A DNA stretch of 64,000 nucleotides from Bacteroidota bacterium (GTDB taxonomy: Bacteria; Bacteroidota; Bacteroidia; Bacteroidales; F082): positions 1-64,000 of the forward strand of contig JAHIUX010000011.1 of assembly GCA_018816765.1 (NCBI GenBank), in the 5' to 3' direction. The notes under the pieces were generated by a model, which did not search any database, was not told the origin of the DNA, and was given only the letters and a program-made list of their open reading frames with translations. This document shows, piece after piece, positions 54,209 to 62,367 of the stretch. The translations under genes were made by a program, and so were the position numbers. Numbering within the stretch: the first letter of the stretch is position 1; each line of letters starts with the position of its first letter.

Positions 54209-54769
54209 TTAAAGCCAGTTATTGGTGATAAAGTAAAGTAGTCCGAAAAACAAGAGGTAGATGCCTGCGATGAGGTGAATCAGGCTCGACAGGATGATAT
54301 TTTTGCGGCTCAGGTTCATACTGATGCCGGCAATGGACCAGGCAAAGCCTGCTGCCACAAGCAGCAGCGGTGCGAAGAAGCCGAAAGGGGTGTAATAGGA
54401 AGCTGCCATGCCCACGATCATGGTGTTGATTCCGGCAGCGATGCCCATGACCATAAACTTGACATAGTTGTCGAAAGAAAACAGGCGCTCGCCGCGGCGG
54501 ATCTTGAGGGCTTCGAGGAACATGCGCACGCCCACTGCAGCCAGAAGACCAAACACAACCAGCTTTTGCTGCTGATCGAGCAGGTGCATGAAGGTATCGC
54601 CAAGCAAAACGCCTACCCAGTATAGGATTCCCTGCAGCAGGCCGAAGATGAGGGCGTGAAACACATTGACCAGGTGCGGCGTGCGCCTGTCGCGGTTGAG
54701 TCCCAGCGCCAGGGGAAACACATTGTAGGCCAGTGCCAGGATGAACAATATGGTTAATGCGGTTTTCAC
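54209..54769 (-). CDS. MntP-like membrane protein with altered acidic residues
   Basis: The 186-residue protein has six predicted helices in the order of manganese efflux pump MntP. The first helix ILFILALAYNVFPLALGLNR carries AYNVF where MntP has SMDAF, and the fourth helix VMGIAAGINTMIVGMAA carries GINTM where MntP has SIDAL. Both conserved metal-site aspartates are therefore asparagine or absent, and the substrate may differ. The GTG at 54769 is chosen: it falls 7 bases after the upstream stop and gives the expected first helix, while the longer frame would run through the upstream gene. Confidence 0.75.
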   Translation of the reverse strand: MKTALTILFILALAYNVFPLALGLNRDRRTPHLVNVFHALIFGLLQGILYWVGVLLGDTFMHLLDQQQKLVVFGLLAAVGVRMFLEALKIRRGERLFSFDNYVKFMVMGIAAGINTMIVGMAASYYTPFGFFAPLLLVAAGFAWSIAGISMNLSRKNIILSSLIHLIAGIYLLFFGLLYFITNNWL

Positions 54770-54776
54770 TGGAAAC

Positions 54777-55244
54777 TTATTGCGGTTGCTGAACGAGTGA
54801 TACGATTTTACCAAGCCAAACGGCATCCACCTCATCGAAGGCGTTTTTGCGTGTGCTGTCGACATCGAGCACGGCAAACACCTCGCCGGTTTTTCCGAAC
54901 AAGGGCACCACAATCTCTGCATTCGACCGGCCATCGCAGGCGATATGTCCGGGGAAGGCATGCACATCGGGCACCACCACCGTTTCGCGCCTGTTGACGC
55001 CTGCCCAGCAAACACCCGTGTCTTTTTTCAGGTCGATGCAGGCAAGCGATCCCTGGTAAGGGCCCACCTGGAGCTGCCCGTCGTGGAGCAGGTAAAATCC
55101 GGTCCAGAAGAAATCATCCATCTTGTGGTGAAGCAGCGCAGCAATGGTGGCCATATCCGAAACCGTGTTGTTGCTTTTCAGCAACAATGTTTCCAGCTGT
55201 TCCAACACCCGGGCGTATCGTCCGGCTTTCTTTTCCTTTTCCAT
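54777..55244 (-). CDS. Free methionine-(R)-sulfoxide reductase, GAF domain
   Basis: The 155-residue GAF protein has the three cysteines of fRMsr: Cys69 in PYQGSLACI, Cys79 in DTGVCW and Cys103 in GHIACDGRSNAEIVVPL, with the family motif TVVVPDVHAFPGHIACD. It reduces free methionine-R-sulfoxide formed under oxidative stress, using thioredoxin. It is the first gene of the minus-strand operon, with its promoter at 55287-55294. Confidence 0.93.
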   Translation of the reverse strand: MEKEKKAGRYARVLEQLETLLLKSNNTVSDMATIAALLHHKMDDFFWTGFYLLHDGQLQVGPYQGSLACIDLKKDTGVCWAGVNRRETVVVPDVHAFPGHIACDGRSNAEIVVPLFGKTGEVFAVLDVDSTRKNAFDEVDAVWLGKIVSLVQQPQ

Positions 55245-55286
55245 GAAGACCTGCTCTTTTTTTTTCCGGTGAACATCCTAATACAG

Positions 55287-55294
55287 CAAAAGTA
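55287..55294 (-). promoter_or_regulatory. -7 promoter element of the fRMsr operon
   Basis: CAAAAGTA on the plus strand reads TACTTTTG on the minus strand and matches TAnnTTTG, 42 bases upstream of the ATG at 55244. Confidence 0.5.
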
Positions 55295-55371
55295 ATCATT
55301 TCCCTGATGCTGAACATGCATGCGCACATCTTCGCTGAGTGGTTTCTTAGATTGCAACCGTTTGAAAGCGC

Positions 55372-55395
55372 AGACGAAAATTCTGTTTTTCGTCT
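55372..55395. repeat. Perfect 9-bp inverted repeat between divergent genes
   Basis: AGACGAAAA (55372-55380) and TTTTCGTCT (55387-55395) are separated by 6 bases. It lies between the divergent fRMsr and CBM48 genes, more than 70 bases from either -7 element. Confidence 0.6.
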
Positions 55396-55466
55396 AATGG
55401 TTTGTTTTTCTGCACATTACGAATTTAAACATTTTTTTGCGGCTGCGACATTGTTCAAAAAGCCTG

Positions 55467-55474
55467 TATTTTTG
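55467..55474 (+). promoter_or_regulatory. -7 promoter element of CBM48 gene
   Basis: TATTTTTG at 55467-55474 matches TAnnTTTG, 60 bases upstream of the ATG at 55535. Confidence 0.5.
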
Positions 55475-55534
55475 CCGGACCAATTGGTAAACAGCAATTT
55501 GAAAACACCATTTAAACGATAAAAACAACCAGAG

Positions 55535-55843
55535 ATGAGCATAAAGAAAACAAGCTTAAAGAACAAGCCGGCCTGCAAGCTGAGCTTCAAGGTAACAAAG
55601 GCCCAAGCTGCAGGTGCATCGCGCATCAGCATCGTGGGCGATTTTAACAGTTGGACCGATGGATCCGATAGCATGAACGCCCTCAAAGACGGTTCGTTCA
55701 GCTACAGCCTCGAACTGGAAAGCGGCAGGGAATACCAGTTCCGCTACCTGGCCGATGGCACCCGCTGGTTCAACGACGACGAAGCCGACAGCTTTACCGC
55801 AGCCGGCATGGGTAATGAACAGAATGGTTTACTGAAACTATAG
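55535..55843 (+). CDS. Stand-alone CBM48/AMPK-type glycogen-binding domain protein
   Basis: The 102-residue cytoplasmic protein is a single early-set beta-sandwich: ISIVGDFNSWTDGSDSMNAL, then GSFSYSLELESGREYQFRYL and DGTRWFNDDEADSF. The two tryptophans and the GDFN..W motif fit the CBM48 family, whose members bind alpha-glucans as part of glycogen enzymes or AMPK beta subunits. Here no enzyme domain is attached and no glycogen gene is adjacent. Similar short proteins are common in Bacteroidota. It could be a regulatory or targeting subunit for glycogen metabolism, but this is inference. It ends at a strong terminator. Confidence 0.85.
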   Translation: MSIKKTSLKNKPACKLSFKVTKAQAAGASRISIVGDFNSWTDGSDSMNALKDGSFSYSLELESGREYQFRYLADGTRWFNDDEADSFTAAGMGNEQNGLLKL

Positions 55844-55887
55844 AAAAAGGAATTTCAGGACACTTTGATTGATTAATTTTACCTGAA

Positions 55888-55921
55888 CCCCTTGCTCCTC
55901 ATGACGGCAAGGGGCTTTTTT
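55888..55921 (+). terminator. Intrinsic terminator after the CBM48 gene
   Basis: Perfect 8-bp stem CCCCTTGC/GCAAGGGG with an 11-base loop is followed by C and six T. It also marks the left edge of the AT-rich defence block. Confidence 0.9.
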
Positions 55922-55977
55922 GTGTGCGGAATCGAAAAAAATCACTCTCCGTGACGGCGGGCTGAATGTTTAATCCG

Positions 55978-55985
55978 TATTTTTG
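55978..55985 (+). promoter_or_regulatory. -7 promoter element of the defence operon
   Basis: TATTTTTG at 55978-55985 matches TAnnTTTG and ends only 4 bases before the vsr ATG. If functional, the transcript would have almost no leader; no other -7 element was seen before the following genes. Confidence 0.4.
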
Positions 55986-55989
55986 TTTA

Positions 55990-56403
55990 ATGTCAGATGT
56001 GCATGACGCTGAGACCAGAAGCTACAATATGCGTCAGATCAAGGGCAAGGACACCAAGCACGAAATCATGGTGCGCAGGTTCTTATTTTCCCGTGGTTTC
56101 AGGTATCGCCTCAATGACAAAAAGTTACCAGGAAAGCCGGATATTGTTTTGCCAAAATACAATACCGTAATTTTCATTAACGGCTGTTTCTTGCATGGAC
56201 ATGACAACTGCAAATGTTTTGTGATTCCAAAAACAAGGACTGAATGGTGGTTACAGAAAATAGCCAGAAACAAACAAGTCGATAGTAATAACTTTCAGAT
56301 ATTGCAGGTATTAGGGTGGCAGGTTTTAACTATATTTGAATGTGAGTTGAAAAAAGAAAACAGAGACAAAACGTTAGATGAACTCATCAAAAAAATACAT
56401 TGA
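55990..56403 (+). CDS. vsr: Very short patch repair endonuclease
   Basis: The 137-residue enzyme nicks beside T:G mismatches left by deaminated 5-methylcytosine. It begins with the family-typical MSDVHDAETRSYNMRQIKGK. It has the metal-binding Asp51 in LPGKPDIVLPKY, and NGCFLHGHDNCKCF with Cys66, His69 and His71 at the same positions as in the E. coli enzyme. It also has KTRTEWWLQKIARNKQVDSN and GWQVLTIFECEL. Position 68, tryptophan in E. coli Vsr, is leucine here, and position 64 is asparagine. The start at 55990 is preferred over 55966. Its 3' end overlaps the cytosine methyltransferase gene by 26 bases, the partner whose methylation it should police. Confidence 0.95.
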   Translation: MSDVHDAETRSYNMRQIKGKDTKHEIMVRRFLFSRGFRYRLNDKKLPGKPDIVLPKYNTVIFINGCFLHGHDNCKCFVIPKTRTEWWLQKIARNKQVDSNNFQILQVLGWQVLTIFECELKKENRDKTLDELIKKIH

Positions 56404-57616
56404 CCTATTTGCCGGTGCAGGAGGACTTTCTGAAGGTTTTATCAGAGAAGGGTATGAGGCAGTAGCTCATGTGGAGATGGATAAAGATGCCTGTGATACG
56501 CTAAAGACAAGACTTGCTTACCATTACCTTTCACAAAACAATGACACAAAAACGTATGAAGCTTATTTGAAAAAAGAAATAAGCCGGGATGAACTTTGGA
56601 AGATAATCCCTGATTCAATTATTAATACAGTAATAAATGAGGAAATAACGGGAGAAACAATCAAAAGAATTTTTGGTAATATTGATAAGCTGACAAATGG
56701 TAAAAAAGTGGATCTGATCATAGGTGGTCCACCCTGTCAGGCATATTCTCTGGTAGGAAGAAGCCGGGATCCGGGTCGCATGAAAGGTGACAAGCGAAAT
56801 TATCTTTTTCTTTATTATGCGGAGTTTCTTAAACGATATAAACCCAAATGGTTTGTTTTTGAAAACGTACTTGGACTTTTGACAGCAGGAAACAAAAGAT
56901 ATCTAAAGGAAATGATTCAGCTTTACGAATCAATTGGATATTCAGTTGCTGAACCAACTGTTCTGAATGCCGAAGATTATGGAGTATTGCAAAAGAGGAG
57001 AAGGGTAATATTAATGGGGCAAAGAGGAAATAAAAAATTCAATTTCCCGGAATTACAAAAGGTCGAAAACAAATGGCAGGTAAAAAAGGACTTGTTCTAT
57101 GATTTGCCTTATTTGAACCCAGGAGATGAATGTAATATTGAAAAATACACCAATCCGATTAATGAGTATTTGAGTAAAAATGAGATACGAAATGGGATTG
57201 ATATTGTAACTCAGCACATAACCAGAAACCACAACAAAAGAGATCTTGAAATTTATTCAATTGCCATTGAAAAATGGGTAACTACAAAGACAAGGCTGAA
57301 ATATTCAGACCTTCCTGCCAGACTTCAAACACATAATAACACAGTTGCATTTCTCGATCGTTACAAAGTAGTCGACCCAGAGGGGCATTCCCATACAATG
57401 GTAGCTCATATATCGAAAGACGGTCATTATTATATTTATCCGGATTTAAAGCAGATACGTTCAATCTCTGTGCGTGAAGCTGCAAGAATTCAGTCTTTTC
57501 CTGATGATTATTTTTTCGAAGGTGGAAGGACTGCTGCTTTTAAACAAATTGGAAATGCTGTTCCGCCATTGATGGCAGCGGCATTAGCAAAAACAATATA
57601 TAACCTTATTATTTGA
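56378..57616 (+). CDS. DNA (cytosine-5-)-methyltransferase
   Basis: The 412-residue enzyme has the ordered motifs of C5 methylases: motif I IDLFAGAGGLSEGF, motif IV GGPPCQAYS with catalytic Cys120, motif VI FVFENVLGLL, motif VIII GVLQKRRRVILMGQR, and motifs IX-X SVREAARIQSFPDDYFF and QIGNAVPPLMAAAL. About 80 residues, largely helical and charged, are inserted between motifs I and IV. The recognition sequence cannot be deduced. It should protect host DNA against the nuclease and ATPases encoded downstream. The block from vsr onward is visibly richer in A and T than the genes to the left, suggesting transfer. Confidence 0.96.
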   Translation: MNSSKKYIDLFAGAGGLSEGFIREGYEAVAHVEMDKDACDTLKTRLAYHYLSQNNDTKTYEAYLKKEISRDELWKIIPDSIINTVINEEITGETIKRIFGNIDKLTNGKKVDLIIGGPPCQAYSLVGRSRDPGRMKGDKRNYLFLYYAEFLKRYKPKWFVFENVLGLLTAGNKRYLKEMIQLYESIGYSVAEPTVLNAEDYGVLQKRRRVILMGQRGNKKFNFPELQKVENKWQVKKDLFYDLPYLNPGDECNIEKYTNPINEYLSKNEIRNGIDIVTQHITRNHNKRDLEIYSIAIEKWVTTKTRLKYSDLPARLQTHNNTVAFLDRYKVVDPEGHSHTMVAHISKDGHYYIYPDLKQIRSISVREAARIQSFPDDYFFEGGRTAAFKQIGNAVPPLMAAALAKTIYNLII

Positions 57617-57651
57617 TGCTATTATTTTTTTAGATTGTAAACATTTACTTT

Positions 57652-59151
57652 ATGTTTGAAGCTGCTGACCCAAACCCTGAATATCTGATTAAAGCTATCG
57701 CAGAACAAGGCTACAGTTTGGAGTCTTCATTAGCAGATTTAATGGACAACTCCATTTCTGCAAATGCAAACAAAATAGAAGTGCTAATTAGGATGGATCA
57801 AGAGCCATTTAAATTGTTTATTACAGACAATGGTGATGGAATGGATGAACATGCCCTTAAATCAAGTATGCAATTTCCAAGCGCTTCACCTGAGTTTAAA
57901 AGAGATACACTTGACCTTGGAAGATTTGGTTTAGGCATGAAAACTGCCTCTTTTTCACAAACCCGTTGCTTCACTGTTCTTTCAAGGAAAAAGGGTACTA
58001 CGATATATTACGGCAGAACCTGGGACGTTGACTATTTAAAAAGTGTTGGCAAATGGCGGTTATTAGTTAATACACCAGATGAAATATCTAAACTTATTAA
58101 AGAGTATCGTACTTTAAGTGAAGGTCATTTGAATAGTTTCGACAATTTTTATGCAAACACAATTGTGGTTTGGAATGGACTTTACAAGTTTGAAAATTAC
58201 CTTGAAGCGGACAACAGACAATCAGCATTAAAGAAACAAATAACAGAAGTAACTTCTGATTATCTGTCACTTGTGTTTCATAGATATATGGAACGAAAAA
58301 CAAGTCCATTGGAAATAAGAATCAACAATAATCGTATTGCTCCTTTTAATCCATTTCCAACAACAATTTCTGATTTCCGTCCGATAGAATATAAACAGAA
58401 AAACTTCAGTACAGATACAATTAAAATTGAAGGGTTCGTCTTGCCATCAAGAAGTATTGAAGAAAGCCAAAGCATATCACTCTGGACTACGAAAAATCGA
58501 AGTCTGATGGATATGGAAGGAATATATATTTATAGAGCTGACAGATTAATTCACTTTGGTGGATGGAACGGTTTAATCAAGAAAGCTCCACGTCTTCAAT
58601 TGGCAAGACTGCGTGTAGATATTGGAAACAGTGTTGATCACCTTTTACATCTTAATGTTGCCAAATCTCAGATAGAAATACCACACGATTTAACTACAGC
58701 ATTTGAAAAATATATAGAGGAATTAAAGACTCAAGCAGAGAGAGAATTCTACAATAGAGATATAAGAAAATTTTCAGTTTCACGAAAAGAAGACACTACT
58801 CAACTATTTGAGAGAGTAGCATCTAATAAAGGAACATTAATTGAACTGAATAGAAATTTTCCATTACTCAGAACTCTTATGAGTGAATTAAAAAGTGAAC
58901 AACTCTCAAAATTGAAATTAGTTATTCGGATGGTTAATACAAGATTAAATGAAATTAGGCAAACACATGATGCTAAAGAATTTGTTGATATTGAAGAGAA
59001 GGATGGATTGTCGGTGCAAGATTTAATAGTATGTGTAAATGAGCTTATTAGGAGCGGACTGTCATCTGAATTAATTAAAACTGATATTCTTCCAAATTTA
59101 GGGTTTGCCGAAAATTCAATACCACCAGAAGTCTTGCAGTTACTAAAATAA
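57652..59151 (+). CDS. MORC/MutL-like GHKL ATPase of a restriction-type system
   Basis: The 499-residue protein has a Bergerat ATP-binding fold near its N-terminus: N box SLADLMDNSISANA (Asp29, Asp32, Asn33), G1 box ITDNGDGMD (Asp59 to Gly63) and G2 box LGRFGLGMKTAS (89-100). A transducer-like S5 domain and a helical C-terminus follow (SISLWTTKNRSLMDMEGIYI, GWNGLIKKAPRLQLARLRVD). This is the arrangement of MORC-type ATPases found in prokaryotic restriction-modification neighbourhoods. ATP-driven dimerisation around DNA is the expected mechanism. It starts 35 bases after the methyltransferase and ends 4 bases before the Z1 protein gene. Confidence 0.9.
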   Translation: MFEAADPNPEYLIKAIAEQGYSLESSLADLMDNSISANANKIEVLIRMDQEPFKLFITDNGDGMDEHALKSSMQFPSASPEFKRDTLDLGRFGLGMKTASFSQTRCFTVLSRKKGTTIYYGRTWDVDYLKSVGKWRLLVNTPDEISKLIKEYRTLSEGHLNSFDNFYANTIVVWNGLYKFENYLEADNRQSALKKQITEVTSDYLSLVFHRYMERKTSPLEIRINNNRIAPFNPFPTTISDFRPIEYKQKNFSTDTIKIEGFVLPSRSIEESQSISLWTTKNRSLMDMEGIYIYRADRLIHFGGWNGLIKKAPRLQLARLRVDIGNSVDHLLHLNVAKSQIEIPHDLTTAFEKYIEELKTQAEREFYNRDIRKFSVSRKEDTTQLFERVASNKGTLIELNRNFPLLRTLMSELKSEQLSKLKLVIRMVNTRLNEIRQTHDAKEFVDIEEKDGLSVQDLIVCVNELIRSGLSSELIKTDILPNLGFAENSIPPEVLQLLK

Positions 59152-59155
59152 TTTT

Positions 59156-62100
59156 ATGGAGCATAAATACATTGAAATCATTATCAAAATCATCGCTAGC
59201 AAAGCACGTGATTATTCGCAGGAAAATTCTCTATCTCCAAGCTACTTCGTGAATCTTCTTCCTGAGATAAAAGACTCAATCATTACTATTATCAAACTAT
59301 ATGGTTACCCTGAAATTGACTGGATGACACTGAAAAACTATTATGAAACTGCAAAGAATCAGTATTTATCTGTAACTCCAATTGACATTGACCCAAGCAA
59401 CTCTCTTACAAAAAAGGGATTTAAAACATGGTTGACAGATGAAAGAAAAGAGTTAATGAATAACTCTTGGAACTACAGCGATAGATATTTCACTTTGCTA
59501 GAGAAAGTTGGTCGCTCTGAAAAAGTTATAGGCGAAACCAAAACAACAAGTCTTGAAATATTGGAGAAAATGGGAGATCCTAAATCAAGTGAAGAATTTT
59601 GGATTAAGGGATTGGTTGTTGGTAGCGTTCAGGCAGGAAAAACCCAGAACTTCAATGCTGTAATCAACCGTTCTATTGATTCAGGTTATGGATTAATAAT
59701 TGTCTTTGCTGGCATAATGGAAGACCTGAGAAATCAAACTCAGTTAAGGATTGAAAATGATGTTGTTGGTGAGGGTTTTGATATTGACACTGATAATTTA
59801 GTAAAGAAAGGTGTTGGTAAAATAAGAAGATTTGGAAATTTAGGTGATAGCAGCGTTTCACAAGTAATATCAATTACTTCTGCAAAATCGGATTTCAAAA
59901 AATCATTGCTCGATGCTGATTTTTCTCTTAATCACACGAACATTCTTGTTTGCAAGAAAAACGTTAGTGTCTTACGCAACCTGATTGTATGGTTGCATGA
60001 CTATCTAGAAGAAAACGAAGACCAACATGACATTCCATTACTAGTCTTGGATGATGAAGCAGACAACGCCTCCTTAAATAATGAAGGAAAAATAGGTAGA
60101 GAATATGCCTCGAAAATTAATGGACATATAAGGGCCTTGCTTGCATTGTTCAAAAAGAAAACATATCTCGGCTATACAGCAACCCCTTTTGCGAATGTAC
60201 TTGCTGACAGGAACGATGCCCCGGAAAACAATTGGATTGTTAAGTATAGGCTAAAAGGCCAGACAGAGGAAAAGTCTTTGCCAAGAGTCGATAATTTATT
60301 TCCCGATGATTTTATTGTTTTACTTAATCCACCTTCAAATTACATTGGAGCAAAACAAATCTTCGAAACAATTAAGCCAATTGAAAACAATGCACAATTA
60401 AAAATACCATTGATTGAAATTGTCAATGATAATATTGAGCAATTCCCAGATAAAGTATATTCTCCGGGCAACGGCGAATTAATTGGCATTCATAAATTTA
60501 CAAGTCAAGATGACTGGAATGAAAAGATTGGACAGTTTAATTCTTATCTTGATTTTGCTGATTATCATGAATACAGAACGCTTACTAGGTCTGCCAAACC
60601 AAGTGATAACTTTCCAAGGATTTTGCCAGATTCAATAAAAGAAAGTGTACTTTGCTTCATACTCACAATTGCCATCCGTGAAAGCAGAAAGCCAGCTATG
60701 GTAAATTCCACAATGTTCAATCCGCATAATTCAATGTTGATTCATGTTTCAAGATACACCCTATGGCAAAATAAACTAAAAGAATTAATTGATATTTATG
60801 TAAGAGAAGTTCAAGGCAGTTTGCAGCTTGATGATCCAAATAGCACAAGTTCAATATTTATAACCTTTGAAAGAATCTGGTTTAAATACTATTCCAATAT
60901 TATTGAACATATTTCTGATTATTTACCAAGTGGATATGAGGATAAATTTCTGACACCAATCAGCTTTGAAACTATTAAAAATAGTTATCTCACAGAATCT
61001 ATTAAAGGCATAGAGATAAAAGCAATTAACAGTTTGACTGGAGATAAACTTCTGTATCCAAGGAACACTCCAAAAAAATATATTGCCGTTGGCGGGAACA
61101 GATTATCCCGTGGATTTACACTTGAAGGATTAAGCATTAATTATTTTGTTCGGACAACTGATTTTTCAGATGCACTTCTTCAAATGGGAAGGTGGTTTGG
61201 CTACAGACCGGGCTATCTCGATTGCTGTAAGCTATTTATTACACGAGATTCAATGGGAAAATATGACTTGGTAACCCGAACAATTGAGGAACTAGAAATT
61301 GAATTTATAAAAATGAAGGAGAAAAACAGAAAACCTTCCGATTTCATTCTTCGTGTCAAAAAACACCCTAGAGTACTTAAAATAACAAGACCAGCAATAC
61401 TTAGAGATACTCTTGAAGTGAATTGGTCGTATCAGGATTCACTTGAGCAAACTACCAAATTCGATATCAAGAAAGAGAAAATTCAAAAAGTATATGAAGA
61501 TTTTAAAAACCACATAGCCACATCCTTTAAATTTAGACCTAAGCTAAATGAAGAGGGGAATAAAACCGGTTTCCTACTGGCCGATACTGATACAGCTGGT
61601 ATTATTTCAGTTCTAAAAATGGAAAACAATTTTGGCAAAGTCACATGCGAAAGCATCATTCGATTTATTGAGATATGTAAAACAAAGAACAAATTAAACA
61701 ACTGGACAATTGCTATTAAAACTAGTGGTGACGCAAATCCCACAGAGGGTAAAGGAAGATTAACTGAAGTTGAATCAGGATTGCCGGAACCTATTGACAT
61801 GATAATCAGAAGAGGTCCGAAGGATGAACAGTCCACAAAAAATTACAGAGATAGTTTTATTCAAAAGAAAGAATTTACTGCCTCTGGCAAATCAGCTAAT
61901 ATTATTACATCAGGGCGAGATTTTTCAATTCTACTCACAGCATCACAAATTAGAAAAGCGGAAAAAGATTTTATTGAAGAGAGAAAAAGATTATATCAGG
62001 AAAAATTTCCTGAATGGACAAAGGAACAAATCAACAAAAAAGCGGAGAATGTAAACATTCCAGAAAGAGTATATCGCGAGAAAATGTCGGACCAAGAAGG

Positions 62101-62365
62101 CCTGCTTTTAATCTACTTTTTAGATTCCTATTATGTGTTTCGGCAAGAAAAAGATAAAGAAATAGATTCTGATATGAAAGCATTTGTTGAAATGGAAGGA
62201 ATAGATTTAGATATTCCGCTAATTGGTTACGCTATAGGTTTTCCACCAATTGAACCAGATCCTGGAGGCGTTTATGTTCATGGAAATTATGGCCTTGAAG
62301 GTGATGAAGAAAACGAATTTAAGGCAGAGGATTCTGAATTACCAGATGATGCAAATGAAATATAA
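59156..62365 (+). CDS. Z1-domain superfamily-2 ATPase
   Basis: The 1069-residue protein has the motor motifs of a helicase-like ATPase: Walker A VGSVQAGKTQNF with Lys162, Walker B LVLDDEADNASLN (Asp300-Glu301-Ala302-Asp303), motif III YTATPFANVL (341-345), and a C-terminal RecA-like domain with GGNRLSRGFTLEGLSINYF and FSDALLQMGRWFGYRPGY carrying arginine fingers. These mark the Z1 domain found with MORC-type ATPases. About 350 residues follow the Z1 core and end in an acidic tail (EGDEENEFKAEDSELPDD). It probably moves on or remodels DNA for the nuclease encoded 2 bases downstream. Confidence 0.92.
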   Translation: MEHKYIEIIIKIIASKARDYSQENSLSPSYFVNLLPEIKDSIITIIKLYGYPEIDWMTLKNYYETAKNQYLSVTPIDIDPSNSLTKKGFKTWLTDERKELMNNSWNYSDRYFTLLEKVGRSEKVIGETKTTSLEILEKMGDPKSSEEFWIKGLVVGSVQAGKTQNFNAVINRSIDSGYGLIIVFAGIMEDLRNQTQLRIENDVVGEGFDIDTDNLVKKGVGKIRRFGNLGDSSVSQVISITSAKSDFKKSLLDADFSLNHTNILVCKKNVSVLRNLIVWLHDYLEENEDQHDIPLLVLDDEADNASLNNEGKIGREYASKINGHIRALLALFKKKTYLGYTATPFANVLADRNDAPENNWIVKYRLKGQTEEKSLPRVDNLFPDDFIVLLNPPSNYIGAKQIFETIKPIENNAQLKIPLIEIVNDNIEQFPDKVYSPGNGELIGIHKFTSQDDWNEKIGQFNSYLDFADYHEYRTLTRSAKPSDNFPRILPDSIKESVLCFILTIAIRESRKPAMVNSTMFNPHNSMLIHVSRYTLWQNKLKELIDIYVREVQGSLQLDDPNSTSSIFITFERIWFKYYSNIIEHISDYLPSGYEDKFLTPISFETIKNSYLTESIKGIEIKAINSLTGDKLLYPRNTPKKYIAVGGNRLSRGFTLEGLSINYFVRTTDFSDALLQMGRWFGYRPGYLDCCKLFITRDSMGKYDLVTRTIEELEIEFIKMKEKNRKPSDFILRVKKHPRVLKITRPAILRDTLEVNWSYQDSLEQTTKFDIKKEKIQKVYEDFKNHIATSFKFRPKLNEEGNKTGFLLADTDTAGIISVLKMENNFGKVTCESIIRFIEICKTKNKLNNWTIAIKTSGDANPTEGKGRLTEVESGLPEPIDMIIRRGPKDEQSTKNYRDSFIQKKEFTASGKSANIITSGRDFSILLTASQIRKAEKDFIEERKRLYQEKFPEWTKEQINKKAENVNIPERVYREKMSDQEGLLLIYFLDSYYVFRQEKDKEIDSDMKAFVEMEGIDLDIPLIGYAIGFPPIEPDPGGVYVHGNYGLEGDEENEFKAEDSELPDDANEI

Positions 62366-62367
62366 TT

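Noticed and set aside
57385-57400. GGGCATTCCCAT similar to the core of the 43-bp repeat
   Set aside because: The match is short, inside the methyltransferase coding sequence, and lacks the rest of the element.
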